Shown: positions 53,634 to 62,542, counted from the stretch's first letter. The stretch is DNA of 64,000 nucleotides from Microbacterium sp. NIBRBAC000506063 (GCF_017968845.1 NZ_CP072876.1:2046001-2110000); one strand, 5' to 3'. A program made the numbers and translations. The notes: a model not told the origin generated them from the sequence alone.

Positions 53634-53893
53634 CCCCGCACGCCCCGTCATCACCGCCGCCTTCGCCGGAGAAGACCCCAACCCGTCGGCCGCCTCGTAC
53701 ACCTCGCGCTCGCCGCGATCGCGGACGAGAACGGGCATGTGGAGACCACGGTCCACACCCTCGAGCACATGACCGGCCTGATCCCGACGCGATCGAGGTC
53801 GCCCTCGGCCACAACCACCTCGACACCCCCTGTTCCCGGGCTGTGGATCTCGCCGACGGCATCATCGTCGCCAACCTCCCCACGGCGGCCTGA
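53630..53893 (+). CDS. Small phage protein (two frameshifts)
   Basis: About 87 residues: LVHLALAAIADENGHVETTV, HTLEHMTGL, DPDAIEVALGHNHLDTPC, DLADGIIVANLPTAA. Looks like a small winged-helix protein (a helix, then DPDAIEVAL), but no family is certain. Frame breaks near 53690 and 53785. Confidence 0.5.
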   Translation: MTPHAPSSPPPSPEKTPTRRPPRTPRARRDRGRERACGDHGPHPRAHDRPDPDAIEVALGHNHLDTPCSRAVDLADGIIVANLPTAA

Positions 53894-53894
53894 G

Positions 53895-54671
53895 ATGCCC
53901 GACGAGGAGTCACTCGACGAGCAGCTGCGCGCCCAGCTCGGAGACGCCGCATACACCGCGCTCCGCGCCCGCTCTGACCAGACCATGGCCGCGGCACGGG
54001 AGATCGTCGCGTTCTCCATTGACCAGCAGCGCGCCAGCACCCTGCCCCAGAAGGAGCACCTGTCCCTGCACGTGCTCGAAGTGGTGAAGGCCTACTGCGG
54101 CCCGACGCCGGATCCGATCCGCCTGATCGAGCTGATTAGTGCTCTGGCCAACATGTCTGCCATGGCCGCTCGACGCATCGGGAAGCTCGAGGCCGCCGCG
54201 GCCGAGCCCGTGAGCAAGCGGCCATGGTGGCGGGCGGAGGCGCGGCAGAGTGACCAAGAGCAGCGCCGGCGCCGACAAGCCCACCCGAATCAAGAACCGA
54301 TACGGGCCTTTGCGCAGATCCCCGAGGTCCTCGTCCGCGACCCGAACGTCTCCGACCGCGCCGTGCGGATCTACGCGCTCCTGTGGACCTACAGCGCGGA
54401 GAGGAGCCGCAAGGCGTGGCCGTCGAGGAAGACCATGGCAGAGACCCTCAACGTCTCCGTCAAGACCATCGACCGGGGCATCCGGGAGCTCGAAGAACGC
54501 GGCGCGATCGCCGTCGACGCCGACTTCGACGGCATCCGCCAGACCGCCAACATCTACACGATCCTCGTCCTCGACGACACCCCGAAATCTATCCACAGGG
54601 GCGACAAAAATGACGCCCCTCAATCATCCACAGGGGCGTCAAATATGTCCCCTCGGGGGCGTCAAATATGA
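53895..54671 (+). CDS. Replication-initiator-like winged-helix protein
   Basis: 258 residues in one frame. First part is helical (QLRAQLGDAAYTALRARSDQ). Second part has RAFAQIPEVLVRDPNVSDRA, VRIYALLWTYSAERSRKAWP and SRKTMAETLNVSVKTIDRGI, the helix-turn-helix seen in phage and plasmid replication proteins. The C-terminal coding region contains iterons and DnaA boxes, as in lambda O. Two genes split at GTG 54250 is an alternative. Confidence 0.7.
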   Translation: MPDEESLDEQLRAQLGDAAYTALRARSDQTMAAAREIVAFSIDQQRASTLPQKEHLSLHVLEVVKAYCGPTPDPIRLIELISALANMSAMAARRIGKLEAAAAEPVSKRPWWRAEARQSDQEQRRRRQAHPNQEPIRAFAQIPEVLVRDPNVSDRAVRIYALLWTYSAERSRKAWPSRKTMAETLNVSVKTIDRGIRELEERGAIAVDADFDGIRQTANIYTILVLDDTPKSIHRGDKNDAPQSSTGASNMSPRGRQI

Positions 54672-54750
54672 CGCACCAAGAACAAGAACCAGAAGAACAA
54701 GAGATTAACTCCAGTCCTGAGACCAATCACGACACTGCGCCTGTGGATAA
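54589..54750. other. Putative phage replication origin: iterons and DnaA boxes
   Basis: Three iterons of the form GGGGCGTCAAATATGTC at 54598-54614, 54633-54649 and 54656-54672 (the first has A in place of T at two positions). DnaA-like boxes: CTATCCACA (54589), TCATCCACA (54624) and a perfect TTATCCACA on the minus strand (54742-54750). A distinctly AT-rich stretch follows the iterons (54660-54712). Confidence 0.65.
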
Positions 54751-55068
54751 CTCCGGGACCGGACGAATCCACCCGCACCTACTCCGAGGACGCTCAGCTC
54801 GACCCACGGCAAGCCGTTGCAGCCGGCCGACGTGTTCGCCGCGGTCGGCCGCTCGCTCCCGTCGACGTTCGACGACGAGCAGCTGCAGATCCTGGCCGAC
54901 GAGATCCTCGCCCGCTCCGCGTCCCGAGTACTCGACCCCACCGGGTACGTCATCCGCGCCCTCCGAGACCGCGACCTCGTCTCCCGAGGCTCCTGGCTCA
55001 TCCGCGCCGAGGACATCGCCCGCGAGCACGCCTTCGACTGCACCCCGACCGGCCAGAGGAGGTTCTGA
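54668..55068 (+). CDS. Phage protein downstream of the initiator (one frameshift)
   Basis: About 134 residues: MTHQEQEPEEQEINSSPETN at the start (very acidic), then LQPADVFAAVGRSLPSTFDD and DPTGYVIRALRDRDLVSRGS. Resembles small helical partner proteins of phage initiators, but no family is certain. Frame breaks near 54790. Stop overlaps the RusA start. Confidence 0.55.
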
Positions 55069-55511
55069 TGCGCTCCCAGCTCGAGATCTCCGGCCACATC
55101 CACCCGACCCGCACGACGTGGATCCTGCACTTCAGCTGGCCGACGAACCCGCTGCCGATGAACGGATCCCGCGGGAACTGGCGCCGGCACGCCCGCGAGA
55201 CCGCCCAGGTCCGCAACCACGCCTACCAGCTCGCGAACCTCGCCGCCATCCCGCCCCTCGGCCGGATCCGCGCCCAGCTGACCTGGTGGGTCACCACGAA
55301 CCACGTCCGCGACCCCGACAACCTCGCCCAGCTCGAGAAACCGCTCTTCGACGCCCTCGTCTCCGCCGGCATCGTCCCCGACGACCGCCCCGCCTACATG
55401 GAAAAGCCCCGCGCCGTCATCCGCACTGTCGACAAGATCCACGGCATCGTCACCGACCGCTGTTTCACCCTGACCATCACCCAACTCCCCGAGGAGACAC
55501 ACTATGGCTGA
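55068..55511 (+). CDS. rusA: RusA-family Holliday junction resolvase
   Basis: 147 residues, intact. Central VRDPDNLAQLEKPLFDALV with the catalytic aspartates (DPDN) and DALVSAGIVPDDRPAYME typical of RusA; NPLPMNGSRGNWRRHAR is the N-terminal family region. Resolves branched DNA during phage replication. Start shares one base with the preceding TGA. Confidence 0.88.
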   Translation: MRSQLEISGHIHPTRTTWILHFSWPTNPLPMNGSRGNWRRHARETAQVRNHAYQLANLAAIPPLGRIRAQLTWWVTTNHVRDPDNLAQLEKPLFDALVSAGIVPDDRPAYMEKPRAVIRTVDKIHGIVTDRCFTLTITQLPEETHYG

Positions 55512-55824
55512 CCCGTTCGACGACCCCGCCGCCCGAGAGTGGGCACAGCGCGCCATCGACGACCTGCTGCCGAAGATCCGCGAGTCGGCCGCGACGATCA
55601 GCATCGTCCCCGACGACGCCGGAGTCACCGACATCAAGTTCGCCGTCGAGCTCGGCCTGTCGGCGATGCTCGACAAGCCCGTCATCATCGCCGTCACACC
55701 CGGGCGGAAGATCCCCGAGCGCCTCGCCCGCATCGCCGACGAGATCGTCGAGTTCGATCCGCACGACCAGCCCGCGACGGCCCGCCGCATGCGCGAAGCG
55801 ATCAAGCGAGTGCTCAGCGCATGA
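55504..55824 (+). CDS. Small nucleotide-binding-like phage protein
   Basis: 106 residues, intact. IKFAVELGLSAMLDKPVIIA, VTPGRKIPERLARIADEIVE: an alpha/beta pattern like nucleoside deoxyribosyltransferase or TIR-like folds, but without recognised catalytic residues. Function unknown. Overlaps both neighbours. Confidence 0.65.
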   Translation: MADPFDDPAAREWAQRAIDDLLPKIRESAATISIVPDDAGVTDIKFAVELGLSAMLDKPVIIAVTPGRKIPERLARIADEIVEFDPHDQPATARRMREAIKRVLSA

Positions 55825-56285
55825 GGATCCTCACCGTGAAGCAACCATGGGCGTGGGCGATCGCAGCGGGCTTCAAGTCGGTCGAGAATCGGACGCGCAA
55901 CATCGCTGGCGACTACCGAGGGCCTGTGGCCATTCACGCCGGGCGAGGGTTCGACCAGGCCGCAGCAACGCACCCCGAGCTCGTCCGCAGGGCACGCGAG
56001 CAGTGGAATGACGAAGCGGCCGAGCTGTTCACCGGGATGCCGCAGATGTTCGGCCACATCCTCGCGGTCGCGAACCTCTACGCCGTGCATCAGCACGACG
56101 GAACTGCCCAGTTCGTCTGTTGCCCGAACGCGCCAGACCGCTATCAGGCGTGGGCGCAAGCCGGCACCTGGCACCTGTGCCTGGCCTCACCGCGACGCCT
56201 CGCCCAGCCGCTCCCGTACAAGGGCGGACTCGGCCTCCGCCGACTCGACGCCACCACCACCGCACTCATCGAGGCGCTCACATGA
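55821..56285 (+). CDS. ASCH-domain protein
   Basis: 154 residues, intact. MRILTVKQPWAWAIAAGFKS with VENRTRN is the ASCH (PUA-like) signature, followed by RGPVAIHAGRGF and GHILAVANLYAVHQ. ASCH proteins bind RNA or nucleotides; common in phages. Overlaps neighbours by 4 bp. Confidence 0.85.
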   Translation: MRILTVKQPWAWAIAAGFKSVENRTRNIAGDYRGPVAIHAGRGFDQAAATHPELVRRAREQWNDEAAELFTGMPQMFGHILAVANLYAVHQHDGTAQFVCCPNAPDRYQAWAQAGTWHLCLASPRRLAQPLPYKGGLGLRRLDATTTALIEALT

Positions 56286-56551
56286 ACATCGACGGCGAGA
56301 TCGCGGCCGCACGCCGCCGCATCCAAGCCCGGATCGACGCCAACGCCCGAGCGGCACTGATCCGCATCGGCGTCGACGTCGAGGCCGATGAACGCGCCGC
56401 GATCGAGGCTGCAGCTGCCGAACGGCAGCGCATCGCGATCGCCGCGGCGGAGCAGCTCGGCCGGAACCTCCGAGCCATCTACGATGCCTTCGCCGCCATC
56501 TACGATGCCTTCGCCGCCATCGCCCGCGGACTCAACGGCGGCACCCGATGA
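56282..56551 (+). CDS. Helical phage protein with internal repeat
   Basis: 89 residues, alanine- and arginine-rich helix. The coding sequence repeats ATCTACGATGCCTTCGCCGCC twice in tandem (near 56479 and 56500), giving IYDAFAA twice. Function unknown. Confidence 0.65.
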   Translation: MNIDGEIAAARRRIQARIDANARAALIRIGVDVEADERAAIEAAAAERQRIAIAAAEQLGRNLRAIYDAFAAIYDAFAAIARGLNGGTR

Positions 56552-56739
56552 CCGAGCAGCGCTCGCCGCAGCTGATTCCCGCCTATGCCGTCCACTGTTT
56601 CTTCGCCGGCACGTGCAGCCATGTGGTGTGGGACAACGATGCGCACGACGCGAATCGCCGGATGCAGGCCCACTACGACGAGTCGCATGAAGCCGACCTC
56701 GCACGGCTCGGCTACGCGAAACAGGGAACCCGATCATGA
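56548..56739 (+). CDS. Small phage protein with zinc-finger-like spacing
   Basis: 63 residues. CFFAGTCSHVVWDNDAHDAN, then RRMQAHYDESHEADL: two cysteines and two histidines in C2H2-like order, though spacing between the cysteines is wide. Function unknown. Confidence 0.6.
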   Translation: MTEQRSPQLIPAYAVHCFFAGTCSHVVWDNDAHDANRRMQAHYDESHEADLARLGYAKQGTRS

Positions 56740-56990
56740 CCGAACCGCGATCGCCGCGTCCGACCGTGCCGCAGCTGATCGACTTCGCCGCGACGCACGC
56801 CGGCAGGTTCAACGGGACCGTCGACCTCACCATCCGCGCCGAGCTCGGCATCACGCCGGCCCGCTACTTCCAACTCCTGAACCGGGCGATCGACACCACC
56901 GAAGCCCTGCAACACGACCCCGTCACCACCAACCGGCTGCGCCGGGAACGCGACCGCCAGGTCGCCGACCGTGCAGCCCGACTCCACTGA
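56736..56990 (+). CDS. DUF3263 family protein
   Basis: 84 residues, intact. TVDLTIRAELGITPARYFQL, LNRAIDTTEALQHDPVTTNR match DUF3263, an actinobacterial/phage HTH-like domain of unknown role. Overlaps the preceding gene. Confidence 0.82.
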   Translation: MTEPRSPRPTVPQLIDFAATHAGRFNGTVDLTIRAELGITPARYFQLLNRAIDTTEALQHDPVTTNRLRRERDRQVADRAARLH

Positions 56991-57001
56991 AAGGCACGAC
57001 C

Positions 57002-58485
57002 ATGGCCCGCAAGACCACCACCCCGACCCTGACCGCCGTCACCCTCCTCGACATCGACCCGGCCACCCTCGGCGTCGACGACCAAGTCCGCTCCGACGCC
57101 ACCCCGGACGCCGAGCTCATCGCCTCCGTGCGCCGGTTCGGGATCCTCCAGCCGCCGACGGTCTACCGCGATCCCGTACGGAACAAGCACATCGTCGTGA
57201 TCGGTCACCGCCGAGTCGGCGCCGCGATCGCCGCGAAGCTCCCCAGCATCCAGGTCCTCGTCCGCGACGAGTTCGAAGCCAAGGACGCCCTGCGCACCGA
57301 GCAGCAGCTCGTCGAGAACATGCGCCGCGAAGGCCTCACCCCCGCAGACCAGGCCGCCGGCTACAAGGCCCTCCACATGTTCGGCCTCCGCCCCGAAGAC
57401 ATCGCCGCCGCCGTCGCCGACAAGCCCGAGCGCGTCAAGGCCGCGCTCACCGCGATGGAATCCGAAGTCGCCCGGGCCGGCCTCGCCGGCGGCGTCGACC
57501 TCGAGCAGGCCGCACTCATCGCCGAGTTCGACGACGACCCCACCGCCCAGGCGGATCTCTCCAAGGTCGCCCTGAGCAACCCCGCCCGCTTCGCCTCCGA
57601 CGTCGAGTACTACCGCCGCCGCCGCGCCGCGAAGATCAAGCGCACCCAGCTCGAGGAGCAGCTCCGCACCGAGAGCATCGAGATCGTCGGCGAACACGGC
57701 TACGACAACGTCATGTGGGACGGCAACGGTGACACCGTCCCATGGGGCCAAGGCCGCCGCCTCCACCGCCTCAGCATCGAACCCGCAGACCACACGACCT
57801 GCCCCGGCCACGCCGCAATCATCACCAACGCCAACAGCGCCGACACGATGGACATCCGCTACGTCTGCACCGACTGGAAGACCCACCACCCCGACGCCGA
57901 GGGTCCCGTCCGCGAGCTCACACCCGAAGAGCAGGCCGAGGCGCAGGAACGCGCCAAGGCCCGCGAGCAGCAGGAGCAGCTCCGCCTCGCCTACGAAGCC
58001 AACGCCACCGCCCGCCGCGACTGGCTCCGCGGCTTCATCAAGGGACGCCTCAACCAGACCCAGGGATCTTCGACCTCATCGCCGACGCCACCATCGGCAT
58101 CGCCCTCCAAGAAGACGTCGAACTCGGCTACGGCACCCACATCGCCATCTACATCCTCACCGGCAAGACCACCCCGGCCCGCTGGTCCGACCCCGCCCTC
58201 ACCGACATGCTCACCGCCGGCAAAGTCGCACCCCTCCGCGCCCTCGTCGCCAACGCCCTCGCTATCTGCGAAACCGTCACCGAAACCCCCGGGGACGCCG
58301 AAGTCGCACCCCGGCTCGCGATCGCCTACCTCGACCGCCTCACCACCTGGGGCTACCAGCACACCGAACACGACACCGCGATCCAGCAAGCAGCCACCGA
58401 CGCGCTCGCCGAAGACGCCGCTGAGGACGCCGAGATCAACGCCAGCGAACAGAGCGGCGAGGACGAGACGGAGGACGCAGCGTGA
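57002..58485 (+). CDS. ParB-domain protein (one frameshift)
   Basis: About 494 residues. ParB N-terminal nuclease/CTPase-like domain: RRFGILQPPTVYRDPVRNKH, VIGHRRVGAAIAAKL, then QQLVENMRREGLTPADQAAG and an HTH region. The C-terminal half is acidic and helical. Frame changes near 58065. No ParA is nearby, so it is more likely a phage ParB-like regulator or nuclease than a partition protein. AAAGG lies about 10 bp upstream. Confidence 0.82.
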
Positions 58486-58568
58486 GCACCGTTGGCGAGG
58501 TCATTCTCCTGGTGCTCGTCGCCGCCGGCGTCCTCCTGGTCTGCTTGAGCCTGTGGGCGCAGCGATGA
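58482..58568 (+). CDS. 28-residue membrane microprotein
   Basis: GTG start: VSTVGEVILLVLVAAGVLLV then CLSLWAQR, a single transmembrane helix. Overlaps both neighbours by 4 bp (GTGA and ATGA), which supports its being translated. Confidence 0.6.
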   Translation: MSTVGEVILLVLVAAGVLLVCLSLWAQR

Positions 58569-58783
58569 CCCGCCGCCGCGGCCCCTACAAGCCCCGTACC
58601 CGCCTCCACGTCGACCAGACCACCCACCACGAGGGCGACACCGTCATCGTCGGCGCCGTCCGATGGATCATCCGCACCATCACCGACCAGGACGTCACCC
58701 TCGAGGCCTCCAACGCCTCCCCAGGAATCATCTGGCGCACCACCCTCAACAACCTGCCCGACCCCGTCAAGGAGCAACGATGA
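58565..58783 (+). CDS. Small phage protein
   Basis: 72 residues: RRRGPYKPRTRLHVDQTTHH, EGDTVIVGAVRWIIRTITDQ, VTLEASNASPGIIWRTTL. Basic start, then a small beta-rich domain. Recurs in actinophages; function unknown. Confidence 0.65.
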   Translation: MTRRRGPYKPRTRLHVDQTTHHEGDTVIVGAVRWIIRTITDQDVTLEASNASPGIIWRTTLNNLPDPVKEQR

Positions 58784-58973
58784 ACATTCCCGTCCACCAC
58801 GCACCCAAGCCCGACAAGCCCCGACGACGCTCCCTCGCAGACCGAGTACTCGAAGGCGTCGGCAAGCTGATCCTCTTCGCCCTCGGCGTGCTCCTCCTGG
58901 CGCTCATCTGCTACGCGATCGTCTGGGTCGGCGTCCAGATCAACACCCTGCTCACCACCCTGATCGGGGATGA
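58780..58973 (+). CDS. Single-helix membrane protein (probable frameshift at the end)
   Basis: About 64 residues. LILFALGVLLLALICYAIVW is one membrane helix after a basic start. The stop is inferred at 58971-58973 if one G is missing in the GGGG run before it; this overlaps the next ATG by 4 bp. Confidence 0.55.
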
Positions 58974-59987
58974 CCACGATGAGCAGCGCAGACCTCTGGG
59001 AAGACGGCTACCCCACGGCACCCCCGCCGGCTACGACGACGGATGCCGCGGCGCGATCTGCCCTCCGGCATCGAACACGGCCTCTCCTGCAAGACCGCGA
59101 AGCAGAAAGCCGCCGGCGACTACCGATACCGCCAACTCGCCGCCGACGGGAAGACTCCACACGAGATCGCGATCGCCCTCGGCCTCCTCGGCGACGACAC
59201 CACCGACACCCCCAAGCCGAAGCCCAAGGCCGAGCGCGCCCGCACGGTCGACGTCGAACCCGACCTCGAGGACGAGACCACCGACCCGGAACCCGAACCC
59301 GAGCCTCAGCCGACACCCGAGCCAGCACCCGACGTCGCCGAGGAACAACGACGGCCGGCGCCGCCGAAACCCGGTCCGTCGAAGCTCCTACAACCGCGCC
59401 GACCGAAGACCCCTGCACCACCGCTACCGGTCGCGGCGACCCACAGCAACGCCGACATCCGAACCTGGGCACGAGACCAGGGCTACGAAGTCGCCGCGAA
59501 AGGCACCATCCCACGCCGCATCATCGACGCCTACTGGGAAGCACACGGCCTCCTCGACCCCGCACCCACCCAGCTACAAGACGTCCTCACCGTCCCCAAG
59601 GAGCGCCACCGCCGCCCCGACTGGGCGACCGTCAACCTCACCAACGAACGCGACCGAGCCCGAGATCTCGCCACCCGCCTCGAACAAGAACTCGCCCGCA
59701 GCGAAGACACCCGCCGCACCGACCTCCGCAACCACCGCCGCGAGAACAAAGCCCTCGACAAAGAACTCGGCGTCCTCCGACAGCGCCTCGAGGCTACACA
59801 AGCCGCATTCACCCTCGTCCTCCGACTCTGGGACGAAGCCACCCGACGCGAACAAGATCGTCTCATCGGCCGGAACCTCCGAGCCATCGCCGAAGCCCTC
59901 AGCGAAGCCCGCCCCAAAGCCGATGACGCCGCAGCCCGCATCGCCAACCCTCCCACCCGAAAGGAACGCCGCTGGTGGAAGCGCTAA
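58970..59987 (+). CDS. Phage-encoded Lsr2-domain DNA-binding protein (two frameshifts)
   Basis: About 339 residues. N-terminal cysteine/histidine cluster (HGTPAGYDDGCRGAICPS), a Pro/Glu-rich linker, then SNADIRTWARDQGYEVAAKG and TIPRRIIDAYWEAHG, the Lsr2 C-terminal DNA-binding domain that inserts into AT-rich minor grooves. A long coiled coil (NERDRARDLATRLEQELARS) replaces the usual N-terminal oligomerisation domain. Frame breaks near 59011 and 59065. Confidence 0.75.
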
Positions 59988-60817
59988 CCCCCAACCCGAC
60001 CACGACCCCATCGCGCTCGCCGCATCCGAGCTCGAGCCGGTCGAGGTCGCGGACGTGCTCCGGATCGTCGACGAGCTCGCGATCGCCTCGGCGCCGACGC
60101 CACGGTCGAAGATCCTCCGTCCCGCGCTGATCACACAACTGCGCGATGCCGTCGCACCGTCGACCGGCGCGACCAGCAGCGGGCGGGTAGCGGGCGCAGC
60201 CTCCCGATCGACACAGGAGCGTTCACCCTGTGGGAAGACGTCACCGGCCGCATCGAAGCGCTGCACGAGGACCTCGAGGGCGACCCACCCTCGCCGGCAG
60301 CCACGAGCAGATCCTCCTCGCCTGGTCCCGCGAGCTCGCGGCCGCCGACGCCGCGGCACCGCACGGGCTGAACCAGGACGCGCTGCGCTTCACCCTCCAC
60401 AAGGTCACCCGCATCCGCGACCTCATCCGAGACTTCTTCGACCCGCCCCGCACCGGAGACATCCCCAAAGCCCGCTGCCCCTCCTGCGACGAGACCACAG
60501 CCCTCGCCCTCGTCGACGGCGACTGGATCCCGGTGCCGGCGATCGGCTGGATCCACACCACCGGCGACGGACTCGAAGCGTTCTGTCGCAACTGCGACCG
60601 CCGCTGGTCCGGCGAGCTCCTCCACCTCATGGACCGCTTCAAGTGGGCCCAGCGCCGTCCTGCCCGCGTCCGTGACCTCACCACGCCGCTCACCGGGGAC
60701 GACTGGACACACATCCGCCTCGACCTCCGCGAAGCCGCCCAAGACCCCTCCGACATCAACGTCTGGCAGCAGCCCGGCGTCACCACCAGCCACACCGAAC
60801 GAGAGGACACGGAATGA
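59975..60817 (+). CDS. Phage zinc-ribbon protein (three frameshifts)
   Basis: About 281 residues. Helical N-terminus (EPVEVADVLRIVDELAIASA), middle WEDVTGRIEALHEDLEG, then LAGSHEQILLAWSRELAAAD and a zinc ribbon CPSCDETTALALVDGDW with FCRNCDRRWSGELLHLMD. GTG 59975 overlaps the previous stop. Frame changes near 59995, 60190 and 60290. Function unknown. Confidence 0.6.
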
Positions 60818-61122
60818 GCGAACACACTCCGACGACGGATGAGGTCCGTAGCACATGGATTGAGCATTACACGTACCCGGAGCGGAGTGTGCTGGCTGAG
60901 CAGTTCGACGCCTGGCTCGCCGCGCATGATCGGGAGCGTGACCGGGAGGTTGCGGCACGGACGCTGGAGGATGCGGCGAATGCCTGGACGCAGGGCGAGT
61001 GGGCGAATACGCCCCGGAAGGCCGAGCGGGCCGCAGATCGCCTCTCCGCAGCGCAGTACGCGGGTGACTGGCTCCGCGCCCGCGCCGAGTCCATCCGCAC
61101 TGAGGGAGGCGGCGATGGGTGA
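60814..61122 (+). CDS. Small phage protein, first gene of a compositionally distinct module
   Basis: 102 residues: TTDEVRSTWIEHYTYPERSV, LAEQFDAWLAAHDRERDREV. Actinophage protein of unknown function. From here to about 62540 the plus strand is richer in G than the upstream genes, suggesting a different source. Confidence 0.65.
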   Translation: MSEHTPTTDEVRSTWIEHYTYPERSVLAEQFDAWLAAHDRERDREVAARTLEDAANAWTQGEWANTPRKAERAADRLSAAQYAGDWLRARAESIRTEGGGDG

Positions 61123-61312
61123 CCGCGAGTGGACACCACGCGAGAAGGCGATCAAGAAGGCCGCGAAACGGATCATGCAGCACTGGGGCGCGAGCGATTC
61201 CATGCCCCGGGGAGTGCGTGAGGAGGTCTGGTTGGAGGCGCGTGCACTGGCCCACGAGATCTTCGACATGGCCGATGCTGTGCGCACCGAGGGAGGGCAG
61301 ACCGATGGCTGA
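61115..61312 (+). CDS. Small phage protein (65 aa)
   Basis: MGDREWTPREKAIKKAAKRI, MQHWGASDSMPRGVREEVWL. GAGGGAGG lies 6 bp before the ATG; ATGGGTGA overlap with the previous stop. Function unknown. Confidence 0.65.
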   Translation: MGDREWTPREKAIKKAAKRIMQHWGASDSMPRGVREEVWLEARALAHEIFDMADAVRTEGGQTDG

Positions 61313-61913
61313 GCTTCCCGGCCTGGAGTTGCCACGCGCACGCCAGGAGACCGAGCGCACGATGCTGGACCGCCTGCGTGCCCGCTACGGCCGCACCTAC
61401 CAGAACGGCTCCTACCGTGGCCGGCAGTACGTCATCGCGGAGAAGGTCGCGACGACACCGGGTGCATGGGGCGGGACCGCATCGCGGATGCGATCGTGCT
61501 GGACACGTGGGCGACCGCGCACCATGACCTGACAGAGAGCGAGAAGCTCGACCGGAAGTGGGGCGAGCGGCAGTCGGTGCACGGCTTCGAGGTCAAGGTG
61601 TCCCGCGCGGACTGGCTGACCGAGCTACGTGACCCGGAGAAGGCCGAGGCGTGGGCACGCTACTGCCACTACTTCTGGCTCGTCGTCGCCGACAAGACGA
61701 TCGTGCACGACGACCTGCCCGACGGGTGGGGCTCCTCGTCCCGCACGGGGCTGGCCTGCGCGCGGCGGTGAAGCCAAAGCGCCGGGACGCCCTGGCGATG
61801 CCGCTACCGATCGTCGTGTCGATCGCGCGCGCGGTGCAGAAGACCGAAGTTGCGATGGCCGGGGCGACACCAACACCACCAACCACGAGGACTGGAGGCA
61901 GAGCAATGGCTGA
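61305..61913 (+). CDS. Phage protein with nuclease-like core (three frameshifts)
   Basis: About 203 residues: RYGRTYQNGSYRGRQYVIAE, GFEVKVSRADWLTELRDPEK, AEAWARYCHYFWLVVADKTI, DDLPDGWG. The EVK core within a beta-alpha-beta pattern resembles MmcB/VRR-type nuclease folds. Frame changes near 61470, 61735 and 61850; corrected, it ends RQSNG at the next start. Common in actinophages. Confidence 0.6.
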
Positions 61914-62111
61914 CTATCGCATCGAGTACACGATCTATCGGGATGACGAAGAGATCGGATTCGGGTCGTCCGCGTCCTGGTCAACGCCGCAACAGGCCGC
62001 ACACATCCTGTCAAGCGACATCGACAACTACCAGTGGGAGACAGAGTCGGGGCACCCCGACCCCGCGAGATCAAGGCTGATGTCGAGGACGGGAGACAGA
62101 GCAATGGCTGA
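61906..62111 (+). CDS. Small phage protein (one frameshift)
   Basis: About 68 residues: MADYRIEYTIYRDDEEIGFG, SSASWSTPQQAAHILSSDID. Ends DVEDGRQSNG after correcting a break near 62060. Start ATGGCTGA overlaps the previous stop by 8 nt. Confidence 0.6.
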
Positions 62112-62274
62112 CGGATTCACGCGAGGCATGACTCGCAAGGTGCGAGCGGCCTACGAGTTCTACATGGTGACACAGGAGGGCATGAGCGCCGGGGACGCTC
62201 TTCGTGCTTTCGACCGGTGGCACGAAGAGATCACTGCCCCGGCTGATGTCGAGGTTGGGAGACGCGATGCCTGA
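62104..62274 (+). CDS. Small phage protein (56 aa)
   Basis: MADGFTRGMTRKVRAAYEFY, MVTQEGMSAGDALRAFDRWH. Helical. Same start cassette as its neighbours (GGGAGACAGAGCA then ATGGCTGA). Function unknown. Confidence 0.6.
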   Translation: MADGFTRGMTRKVRAAYEFYMVTQEGMSAGDALRAFDRWHEEITAPADVEVGRRDA

Positions 62275-62542
62275 CCAGGAGTACGAGGTGTACCGCACGA
62301 TGAAGGGCGTCCAGGTCTACCGAGTGACCGCGCGCTCTCGCAATGACGCCGTGCGGAAGGTGCTCGACGGCGGCGGCGAAGGGCTGACGTTCGAGATCAC
62401 TGAGGGCGCTCGAACCGCGCAGGCCTTCCCCGTAGATGTCGAGGACGGGAGGCAGATCCACGAGGCGCGGCTCGTGAGCGTGTCGATCGACCAGACCGGT
62501 CTGGGATCGATCGACCTGCGCGACGGGCGGCGACAGCCGTGA
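62267..62542 (+). CDS. Small phage protein (91 aa)
   Basis: MPDQEYEVYRTMKGVQVYRV, TARSRNDAVRKVLDGGGEGL. A small alpha/beta domain. GGGAG precedes the ATG; ATGCCTGA overlaps the previous stop. Function unknown. Confidence 0.62.
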   Translation: MPDQEYEVYRTMKGVQVYRVTARSRNDAVRKVLDGGGEGLTFEITEGARTAQAFPVDVEDGRQIHEARLVSVSIDQTGLGSIDLRDGRRQP

